Origin: Betaproteobacteria bacterium
GTDB lineage: Bacteria; Pseudomonadota; Gammaproteobacteria; Burkholderiales; Burkholderiaceae_C
Reading direction: 5' to 3'
Assembly: GCA_025354965.1 (NCBI GenBank)
Contig: JANXLW010000086.1
Location: 1-8,762 of the forward strand
Length of the DNA stretch: 8,762 nucleotides
This document shows, piece by piece, positions 1 to 6,135 of the stretch. Position 1 is the stretch's first letter; every line of letters begins with the position of its first letter. Below the pieces are notes generated by a model, which was not told where the DNA came from, searched no databases, and saw nothing but the letters and a program-made list of their open reading frames with translations. Made by a program: the position numbers and the translations under genes.

Positions 1-84
1 GGCCATGGTTTTGCGCGCAAGGTCAACGCCGACTACTATTTCTATTCCAGCGTGCAATTTTTCGAGACGACGTTGCTTAAGTAA
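1..84 (+). CDS. S9-family serine peptidase, C-terminal end only (partial)
   Basis: Frame 1 is open from the first base to a TAA at 82-84 and gives 27 residues beginning GHGFARKVNADYY and ending in FFETTLLK. The GHGF motif followed by an aromatic-rich amphipathic helix is how prolyl oligopeptidase / dipeptidyl aminopeptidase-type (S9) hydrolases end: the His of GHG is the catalytic triad histidine, and the last helix packs on the alpha/beta-hydrolase core. The nucleophilic Ser and the Asp lie left of the window, so activity and exact subfamily cannot be judged. The gene is followed by 283 bases without a convincing gene before the efflux operon, so it is probably not co-transcribed with it. 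Another alpha/beta hydrolase with a GHGF motif is the main alternative. Confidence 0.72.
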   Translation, partial: GHGFARKVNADYYFYSSVQFFETTLLK

Positions 85-115
85 ACCGACAAACATCGCT
101 GCGTCAGATCAGACC

Positions 116-163
116 CCGATATCGGCAGCTCGTCACGTGAGGCGGTGGCTGGTCACAAACCAG
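116..163. repeat. Short palindromes and a small hairpin downstream of the S9 peptidase gene
   Basis: Three inverted repeats lie close together in non-coding DNA: a perfect 10-base palindrome CCGATATCGG (116-125), a perfect 8-base palindrome TCACGTGA (133-140), and a 5-bp stem CTGGT/ACCAG (149-153 and 159-163) around a 5-base loop. None is followed by a T-run, so they do not make a convincing terminator for the peptidase gene. They could be protein-binding sites. Seeing them is certain; their function is unknown. Confidence 0.4.
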
Positions 164-270
164 ATGTGCCGACGGCCCGGTGTGCCTACATTGCGTCCCA
201 TATCAGCCTTCGCCCAGCATGACCCTACGCACACTTTCCAGCTTGCTTGCCCTCCAGCTCAGTGGGGTGG

Positions 271-293
271 ATGACGTCATAATCGGGCCGATT
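271..293. promoter_or_regulatory. Two abutting palindromes, candidate operator of the RND operon
   Basis: A perfect 10-base palindrome ATGACGTCAT (271-280) is immediately followed by AATCGG-G-CCGATT (281-293), a perfect 6-bp inverted repeat around one central base. They lie 75-97 bases upstream of the adaptor start codon, where operators for TetR-, MarR- or similar dimeric repressors of RND pumps are often found. A possible -10 hexamer CATAAT (278-283) overlaps the junction of both palindromes, but I see no good -35 at 16-18 bases from it. Binding of either palindrome to the operon promoter would couple pump expression to a regulator that is not encoded in this window. The symmetry is directly visible; the regulatory role is inferred. 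Confidence 0.42.
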
Positions 294-367
294 GTGCATG
301 CGTCTTAAACGTACCAAGTCATGCCGATTTCCCCAACCATCTCGTTTTTCCCCTCGGAGATTTCTCT

Positions 368-1504
368 ATGCTGCGTCTGCTGTTCATCGCTGTCCTGTTG
401 CTTGCCAACCTTTCTGCCTGTGACAAATTTCCGGGCAAGGGCGACAAGAAAGACGCCACGGCGGCACCCGTTAAACTGGTCGTTGCGCCTGAGGACATCC
501 TGACCGTTCAGTCCAATGCCCTGGCGTCGGGGCCGGTCGTAACAGGCTCCATCCAACCCGAACGCAAGGCCGACTTGCGGGCCGAAGTGTCGGCCGTGGT
601 ACTGCAGGTGCTCAAGGAAAATGGCGACGTGGTCCGGCGCGGCGACGTGCTGGTGCGTCTGGACCAGACCTCCATCCGTGACAACCTGCAATCGGCGCAG
701 GCCAATGTCCGCAACGCCACCCAGGCACTCGACCAGGCCGAGCGCAATTTGCAGCGTCTCAAAACACTGCGTGCCTCTGGCATGACCTCGCTGCAGGCGC
801 TGGACGATGCCGAAGTGCGGCGCAACGGAGCTCAAAGCGAGCTGTCAGCTTCCAATGCACGCGAAGTTCTGGCCCAACAACAACTGGAGCGCACCGTTGT
901 CCGCGCTCCGTTTGATGGCGTGGTGAGTGATCGCAAAGCGTCGGCCGGCGACACGGCGTCCATCGGCAAGGAGTTGCTCAAAGTTATTGACCCCGCCAGC
1001 ATGCGTTTTGCTGCACGCGTGTCGGCCGACAAAATCAGCGTGGTCAGCGTCGGCCAGGCCGTGAGCTTTCGCATCAACGGTTACCCCGGCCAGGAATTTC
1101 GCGGCAAGGTGACGCGCGTGGATCCGAGTGCCAATGACGTAACGCGTCAGGTGGAAGTGCTGATCAGCATCAACGACGCCAAGCAAGCCCGGGTGTCGGG
1201 TTTGTATGCGGAAGGGACTATAGAGGCCGGTAACGTGAAGGCCGTCACGCTGCCGGAATCGGTGGTGGTGCGCTCTGGCGACAAGACATCGGTATGGCGC
1301 GTCAAGGACAACACGTTGAGCCAGATCGAGCTCGCACTGGGCGCGCGTGACCCACGCACCGGCTACTTTGAAGTTCGCAGCGGACTGGTCGATGGCGACA
1401 TCATCCTGCGCAGCCCGAGTTCGAACTTCAAGGAAGGTCAGAACGTTGAACTGGTCAGCGCCAAACCTCCTGCCGCCGCCGCATCTACCACTAAAGGGGC
1501 ATAG
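368..1504 (+). CDS. RND efflux periplasmic adaptor lipoprotein (HlyD/AcrA family)
   Basis: This 378-residue protein links an RND permease to an outer-membrane channel. It starts with a lipoprotein signal (hydrophobic residues 3-14, lipobox LSAC, lipidated Cys18); Asp at +2 (D19) is the inner-membrane retention signal known from E. coli and also present in AcrA. Then follow the first half-lipoyl domain (about 68-100, ENGDVVRRGDVLVRLD), a coiled-coil hairpin (about 102-176), the second lipoyl half (APFDGVVSDRKASAGD, 180-195), a beta-barrel and a membrane-proximal domain. The hairpin tip, RLKTLRASGMTSLQALDDA (130-148), fits the R-x-x-x-L-x6-S TolC-docking pattern described for AcrA-type adaptors. 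The start is supported by GGAGA at 356-360, 7 bases before ATG. The stop is 2 bases before the permease start, so the two genes form an operon. Family assignment is firm; the exported substrate is unknown. Confidence 0.93.
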   Translation: MLRLLFIAVLLLANLSACDKFPGKGDKKDATAAPVKLVVAPEDILTVQSNALASGPVVTGSIQPERKADLRAEVSAVVLQVLKENGDVVRRGDVLVRLDQTSIRDNLQSAQANVRNATQALDQAERNLQRLKTLRASGMTSLQALDDAEVRRNGAQSELSASNAREVLAQQQLERTVVRAPFDGVVSDRKASAGDTASIGKELLKVIDPASMRFAARVSADKISVVSVGQAVSFRINGYPGQEFRGKVTRVDPSANDVTRQVEVLISINDAKQARVSGLYAEGTIEAGNVKAVTLPESVVVRSGDKTSVWRVKDNTLSQIELALGARDPRTGYFEVRSGLVDGDIILRSPSSNFKEGQNVELVSAKPPAAAASTTKGA

Positions 1505-1506
1505 AT

Positions 1507-4500
1507 ATGTTCTTGTCCGACTTCAGTATCAAGCGTCCTATCCCCACGGTTGTATTGATCATTGCCTTGATGGCCCTGGGCCTGCTGGCGCTTAACAAGT
1601 TGCGCGTTAACCAAAACCCGGATGTGGAGATTCCGGGCATTCAGGTTTTCATTGCCTACCCGGGGGCTTCACCGGATTCAGTGGAACGTGAAATTGTCAA
1701 TCGGCTGGAAAAATCATTGCAAAGCGTCCCCGGTGCGACGGATGTCTACTCGACCAGCAGCGAGGGCAATGCCAGTTTCTGGATTCAGTTTTCGTTCAAG
1801 AAAAACATGATTGAAGCGGCAGACGATGTTCGCACCGTCATCTCCAGTGCGCGCTACAAATTGCCCACCGAGATGCGCGAACCCGTCGTTCGGCGATTTG
1901 ACCCTGCGGCACAGCCGATCATGAACATGGCCTTGTCGTCCAGCAAGCAGAGTCACGCCGAGATATCGCGTCTGGCGGAAGATGTATTGGCAGACAAACT
2001 GCGCGGCATTGCCGGCGTGGCCACGGTCAACATCAATGGTTCGCTGAAGCGGGAGTTGTCGGTGCTGTTGCGCGCGCAGAAGCTGAGTGAATTCAATGTT
2101 TCGGTTGGTGAAGTGGTCGCTGCGCTGCGGGCGCAGAACAGCAACGCCCCGGTCGGCAAAGTGCGTGACAAGCTCGATGAAGAAAGCATCCGCCTGGTCG
2201 GTCGCATCGAATCGCCGGAAGAATTTCAGAATATTGTGGTCAAGCGCTTCGGTGACCAGATCGTTCGCCTGGCGCAGGTTGCCAGCATTGCAGACAGCTT
2301 TGCTGACATCGACTCTTTCAGCATCCGCAGCGCCAAGCCCAACGTGGGTATTTTTGTCACCCGCTCGCGCGACGCCAGCACCGTGAGCGTCGCCAACGAC
2401 GTGCGTAAACTGGTCAAGGAAATCAATACCGAGTTTGAAAAGGAGCACCCCGGAACCCGGCTCGAAATCACCCGCGATGGCGGTGTGGACGCGCAAAACA
2501 GCCTCAACAATGTCATCGATTCCCTGATGCTGGGCGCCATGCTGACCATTTTTGTGGTCTACGCCTTCCTGAACTCCTGGCGCTCCACGCTGATCACGGC
2601 GCTGAGCTTGCCGACCTCTGTCATTGCCGCGTTCATTGCGGTGTGGCTGTGTGGCTTCACGCTCAATTTCATGACCCTGCTGGGGCTCTCGCTGGCCATT
2701 GGTGTGCTGATTGACGATGCCATCGTGGTGCGGGAAAACATCGTGCGCCACATGCAGCGCGGCTCGGACCGGCGCACCGCTTCGCTGGAAGGCACGGCCG
2801 AGATTGGCCTGGCGGTAGCGGCCACCACCTTCTCCATCATCGCGGTGTTTATTCCGGTGGCCTTCATGCCCGGCGTCTCTGGCGAGTGGTTTCGCCCCTT
2901 TGCCCTGACGGTGACTTGCTCGGTGCTGGTGAGCCTGGGCATCTCGTTCACACTGGACCCCATGCTGTCGGCTTATTGGGGCGATCCGGTGGGCCACCAC
3001 AGCGCGCCCAAGACCGGTATCAGCGCGCTGTTGGCACGCTTCAACGTTTGGTTTGACCACCAGGCCGATCGTTACGGCAACGTGATTGCCTGGGCCTTGC
3101 ACCACCGTCGCTGGATGACGGCCATTGCGGTGCTCAGTCTGGTCGGGGCGCTTGGGTTGCAGGCCATGTGGGGCGGCAGTGCCTTCCTGCCCGCCACAGA
3201 TTCCGGCAACTTGATGATCGATGTGCGCACGCCAGCCTCCTCGTCAGTCGAATATGCCCGTCTGAAGATGGAACGCGCCGCCGCGCTGGCCCGCACTATT
3301 GCCGAGACCAAGGAGACCAACAGCAACATCGCGGCCGGTGGCGGACGCATCTACGTTGACATTGGCAAGCGCCATACGCGCAGCCGCACCGCCAAGGAAA
3401 TCGCCACCGATTTGCGCGAGAAAATACGCACCCTGGTGGGTGCTGAATACACTGTCATAGACGACTTGAACAACGGTGCACGCAAACCCATCCAGATCGA
3501 CTTTACCGGCCCCGATTCACGCAAGCTGCTGGAGATCACCAGCGCCTACATGGACAAGCTGCGCATGGTTCCCGGTGCGGTCGATGTCGGCCTGTCCCAG
3601 CAAGACCCCAAGAAGGAACTGAAGATTGAACTCAACCGGGGTCTGGCCAATTCCATGGGCATTTCGGCCTTTGATGCGGCGCAAGCACTGCGCGTGGCGT
3701 TTGCGGGTATTGAAGTGGGTGATTGGGTCGACCCTACCGGTGAGACGCGCGATGTGGCGGTACGCTTGCACCCGCTTGATCGTGTCAGCAAGGAAAACAT
3801 CGAGCGCCTGCCGATTGCCGTTTCCGGCACCAACCTGATGGTGCCGCTGGAGCAGATCGCCACCATCAGCATGGGCAAGGGGCCGTCAGGCATTGAGCAC
3901 GCCAACGGCAAACGCAACATCACCGTGTCGGCCAATGCGCAAGGCCGCTCCAACGGCGAAGTCACCGACGACGCCATGAAACTGGCCAAGTCCTTCGACT
4001 ACCCGCCCGGCTACGGCCTTTCGCTTGGCGGTGCCGGGCAGGACCAGAAGGAACTGTTCACCGAGATGCTGATCGCGCTGCTGTCGGGCATTGGCCTGAT
4101 GTACCTGATTCTGGTGATGCAGTTTGGCTCATTCACCGCGCCACTGGCGGTGATGTTGTCGCTGCCGCTGTCTCTCATCGGTGTGGTGCTGGCCCTGCTG
4201 GTGACCCGTGGCACGCTCAACCTGATGAGCTTTATCGGCATCATCATGCTGATGGGCCTGGTTGCCAAGAATGCCATCTTGCTGCTCGACGCCGCCCGCA
4301 AGCGCGAGGCCGCCGGCATGGACCGGGAACAGGCCTTAATGGACGCTGGCCGCATGCGCCTGCGGCCCATCCTGATGACCACTTTTGCGCTGATCGCCGG
4401 CATGTTGCCGGTGGCCATTGGGCTGGGCGAGGGTGGCGAGTTCTACCAACCGCTGGCGGTGGCCATCATCGGCGGCACCATCACCTCGACACTGTTGACG

Positions 4501-4728
4501 CTGCTGGTGGTGCCCACCTTTTATGACAGCATTGAAATCACGCACGACCGTGCCACCGCGAAATTTCGTGCGCGCGCAGAGCGCGGCAATGTGTTGGTGG
4601 CGTTTTTGCAGACGCTGCTGGAAGGGCTGCTGGCATTTTTGCTGCTGCGCTGGCTGTACCGGATGGTCAAGGCCATGGGGCGTCGCTTGGCAGACCGGAG
4701 GCGACCGCCAGTTGTGCTCGAGCAGTAA
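1507..4728 (+). CDS. RND-family efflux permease (AcrB/HAE1-like), with extended C-terminus
   Basis: This is a 1073-residue proton-driven inner-membrane exporter. The family fold is visible: TM1 near residues 12-30, a periplasmic loop, a TM bundle from about 336, a second large loop from about 555, and a final TM bundle ending near VVPTFY (1001-1006). The proton-relay residues are present: Asp403-Asp404 in GVLIDDAIVVREN (TM4) and Lys921 in GLVAKNAILLLD (TM10), equivalent to AcrB D407/D408 and K940, so the pump should be active and of the HAE type rather than the metal-exporting HME type. AAAGGGG at 1493-1499 is a plausible ribosome site 7 bases before ATG. Unusually, about 67 residues follow the last standard helix, including a hydrophobic stretch at about 1029-1051 and then a basic end. 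No outer-membrane channel gene follows, so a TolC-type partner must be supplied from elsewhere. Substrate unknown. Confidence 0.95.
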   Translation: MFLSDFSIKRPIPTVVLIIALMALGLLALNKLRVNQNPDVEIPGIQVFIAYPGASPDSVEREIVNRLEKSLQSVPGATDVYSTSSEGNASFWIQFSFKKNMIEAADDVRTVISSARYKLPTEMREPVVRRFDPAAQPIMNMALSSSKQSHAEISRLAEDVLADKLRGIAGVATVNINGSLKRELSVLLRAQKLSEFNVSVGEVVAALRAQNSNAPVGKVRDKLDEESIRLVGRIESPEEFQNIVVKRFGDQIVRLAQVASIADSFADIDSFSIRSAKPNVGIFVTRSRDASTVSVANDVRKLVKEINTEFEKEHPGTRLEITRDGGVDAQNSLNNVIDSLMLGAMLTIFVVYAFLNSWRSTLITALSLPTSVIAAFIAVWLCGFTLNFMTLLGLSLAIGVLIDDAIVVRENIVRHMQRGSDRRTASLEGTAEIGLAVAATTFSIIAVFIPVAFMPGVSGEWFRPFALTVTCSVLVSLGISFTLDPMLSAYWGDPVGHHSAPKTGISALLARFNVWFDHQADRYGNVIAWALHHRRWMTAIAVLSLVGALGLQAMWGGSAFLPATDSGNLMIDVRTPASSSVEYARLKMERAAALARTIAETKETNSNIAAGGGRIYVDIGKRHTRSRTAKEIATDLREKIRTLVGAEYTVIDDLNNGARKPIQIDFTGPDSRKLLEITSAYMDKLRMVPGAVDVGLSQQDPKKELKIELNRGLANSMGISAFDAAQALRVAFAGIEVGDWVDPTGETRDVAVRLHPLDRVSKENIERLPIAVSGTNLMVPLEQIATISMGKGPSGIEHANGKRNITVSANAQGRSNGEVTDDAMKLAKSFDYPPGYGLSLGGAGQDQKELFTEMLIALLSGIGLMYLILVMQFGSFTAPLAVMLSLPLSLIGVVLALLVTRGTLNLMSFIGIIMLMGLVAKNAILLLDAARKREAAGMDREQALMDAGRMRLRPILMTTFALIAGMLPVAIGLGEGGEFYQPLAVAIIGGTITSTLLTLLVVPTFYDSIEITHDRATAKFRARAERGNVLVAFLQTLLEGLLAFLLLRWLYRMVKAMGRRLADRRRPPVVLEQ

Positions 4729-4761
4729 GCAAATCGGCGGCGCATTGGGAATGTCGTCAGC

Positions 4762-4784
4762 ACCCAGGCGGGCTCATGCCGGGT
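4762..4784 (+). terminator. Weak hairpin after the RND operon, possible terminator
   Basis: ACCC-(A)-GGC at 4762-4769 can pair with GCC-GGGT at 4778-4784, giving a 7-bp GC-rich stem with one bulged A and an 8-base loop, followed only by TTC instead of a real T-run. It lies 33 bases after the permease stop and upstream of the ATPase promoter, which suits an end point for the efflux transcript, but the missing T-tract makes intrinsic termination doubtful. Confidence 0.28.
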
Positions 4785-4814
4785 TTCAACCGTGCATTTA
4801 TTCCATGCGTCGGA

Positions 4815-4820
4815 TATAAT
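4815..4820 (+). promoter_or_regulatory. Consensus -10 box (TATAAT) directly upstream of the ATPase start codon
   Basis: A perfect TATAAT at 4815-4820 ends 6 bases before the ATG at 4827. Transcription normally begins about 6-8 bases after the -10 box, which here is the A of the ATG itself or one to two bases into the gene, predicting a leaderless or nearly leaderless mRNA. No good -35 is seen at the usual spacing (GTGCAT at 4792-4797 is poor), and there is no extended -10 TG. There is also no Shine-Dalgarno sequence before the ATG, which agrees with leaderless initiation. Confidence 0.5.
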
Positions 4821-4826
4821 CCACGG

Positions 4827-6008
4827 ATGTATACGCGTCTTGCGCAGCACAATCTGAGCAATCTGCTGGGGCAGTTTCCGGCCGTGGTTCTCTTGGGACC
4901 GCGCCAAGCCGGCAAGACAACGCTGGCATTTGCTGAAAAAAAAGTTAGCCCAAACGCTCTCTACCTCGATCTGGAACTCCCTTCAGCCCAGCGACAGCTT
5001 GATGACGCTGAAGCGTTTTTTCTTGCCCACCCGAATCAACTCGTCATTCTGGATGAGGTCCAGCGCTTACCAGACCTCTTTACGGTGCTACGCGGCATCA
5101 TCGATCTTCGTCGCCGCAATGGTGAAGCTAGCAGACAGTTCTTGCTGCTTGGGTCGGCATCAGGGGCGTTGATGCAACAAAGTAGTGAAAGCCTTGCCGG
5201 CCGGATTGCGCAACTTGAACTCACACCCTTTCAAGCCCGAGAGATTCTGCCAGCTGGTGCGATGGCTGCTGACATGAATTCCCTGTGGGTTCGAGGTGGG
5301 TTCCCGCTGTCATGGATGGCCGCTAACGATGCCCAGAGTCTTGCCTGGCGTGAGGCATTCATAACCACGTACCTGGAAAAGGACATCCCGGCCCTGGGCC
5401 CGCGCATTCCCACGACCACCTTGCGTCGCTTGTGGACCATGCTGGCTCACAACCAGGGAGAACTGTTGGACCAGTCCAAGCTAGCCGCTGCTCTCGCCAT
5501 TAGTGGGCAAACAGTGGGACGTTACATTGATCTGCTGTGCGACCTGATGCTGGTACGGCGCTTGACCGCATGGAATGGGAAAGTCGGGAAACGATTGGTG
5601 CGCGCACCCAAAGTGTATGTGCGTGACAGTGGGCTGGTTCACGCGCTGCTTGGTCTGCAAAACCTTGATTCTGTTTTAAGCCACCCGGTGGCCGGAGCGA
5701 GCTGGGAAGGTTTCGTCATAGAGCAATTAATCAACGCGGCGCCTCATGCGCAACCCAGTTTCTACCGAACCAGCCATGGCGCTGAAGTTGATCTGGTACT
5801 GGAGTTTCGCAGTGGCCAAACATGGGTCATCGAGATCAAGCGATCTTCGGCACCCACGGTGTCTAAAGGTTTCTATCTGGCTGCCACCGACGTGGGTGCC
5901 AGCCGTAAAGTGTTGGTGGCGCCAGTGGATCGGCCCTTCCCCATGAAAGATGGCATCGAGGTCATGAATCCGCTCATGGCGGCAGCTATGGTTGCTGGGC
6001 AGATCTGA
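4827..6008 (+). CDS. AAA-type ATPase with DUF4143 C-terminal domain
   Basis: A cytoplasmic 393-residue protein of the AAA_14/DUF4143 group, whose cellular role is generally unknown. Walker A is LLGPRQAGKTT (22-32), Walker B is LVILDEVQR (72-80, D76 E77); LLLGSAS (107-113) and LAGRI (123-127) are further family motifs. The C-terminal half has YLEKDIP (182-188), a predicted winged-helix-like part, and then a PD-(D/E)XK-like arrangement: WEGFVIEQ (293-300), EVDLVL (320-325), EIK (336-338). I chose the ATG at 4827 because the family begins with M-Y-x-R; an in-frame ATG at 4776 would add 17 residues with no family resemblance and would lie upstream of the TATAAT box. The early part (4921-5040) is only about 50% GC, below the pump genes, and holds an A8 run (4936-4943), both suggesting an accessory gene. 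It faces the sulfotransferase operon tail to tail. It is not a clear operon member; no toxin or antitoxin partner is seen. Confidence 0.9.
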   Translation: MYTRLAQHNLSNLLGQFPAVVLLGPRQAGKTTLAFAEKKVSPNALYLDLELPSAQRQLDDAEAFFLAHPNQLVILDEVQRLPDLFTVLRGIIDLRRRNGEASRQFLLLGSASGALMQQSSESLAGRIAQLELTPFQAREILPAGAMAADMNSLWVRGGFPLSWMAANDAQSLAWREAFITTYLEKDIPALGPRIPTTTLRRLWTMLAHNQGELLDQSKLAAALAISGQTVGRYIDLLCDLMLVRRLTAWNGKVGKRLVRAPKVYVRDSGLVHALLGLQNLDSVLSHPVAGASWEGFVIEQLINAAPHAQPSFYRTSHGAEVDLVLEFRSGQTWVIEIKRSSAPTVSKGFYLAATDVGASRKVLVAPVDRPFPMKDGIEVMNPLMAAAMVAGQI

Positions 6009-6022
6009 AGGTAAGCCGCGTA

Positions 6023-6046
6023 GCCCTGCCATTGGACCAGCAAGGC
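6023..6046 (-). terminator. Hairpin in the convergent intergenic gap, possible terminator
   Basis: Between the two converging stop codons (127 bases), minus-strand RNA can form GCCUUGC/GCAGGGC, a 7-bp stem with one G-U pair and a 10-base loop. The same stem on the plus strand has a C-A mismatch. Neither strand has a following T-run. It is the best hairpin I found in this gap, but termination here is only a guess; the rest of the gap holds nothing recognisable. Confidence 0.22.
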
Positions 6047-6135
6047 ACTACGTTCCAGAGTGATGGTTTAACGGTTATCCAGGCCATGAGTCTCGTGCGG
6101 CAGGTTGAACTGAACACAAGCACAACCGAGGCGGC

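Noticed and set aside
149..163. CTGGT/ACCAG hairpin as a terminator of the left S9 gene
   Set aside because: The stem is only 5 bp, and there is no T-run on either strand.
5..274. A 89-codon + strand open frame starting inside the S9 peptidase end
   Set aside because: It overlaps the S9 coding end in another frame, has low-complexity composition and no ribosome site; the GHGF frame explains the first 84 bases better.
305..835. A 176-codon minus-strand open frame over the start of the adaptor gene
   Set aside because: It is antisense to the signal peptide, lipoyl and coiled-coil parts of the adaptor and shows no family features.
1714..3105. A 463-codon open frame on the minus strand opposite the RND permease
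   Set aside because: It mirrors the permease in an antisense frame; its product is rich in His, Arg, Gln and Gly with no recognisable domain, as expected from the opposite strand of a GC-rich gene, and the permease itself is unquestionable.
4776..4826. An upstream ATG at 4776 as the start of the DUF4143 ATPase
   Set aside because: The extra 17 residues do not resemble the family start, the ATG sits in the loop of a hairpin, and the consensus TATAAT lies downstream of it.
6100..6126. GGTTG...CAACC inverted repeat near the sulfotransferase stop as a terminator
   Set aside because: A 5-bp stem with a 15-base loop and no T-run is not distinguishable from chance.
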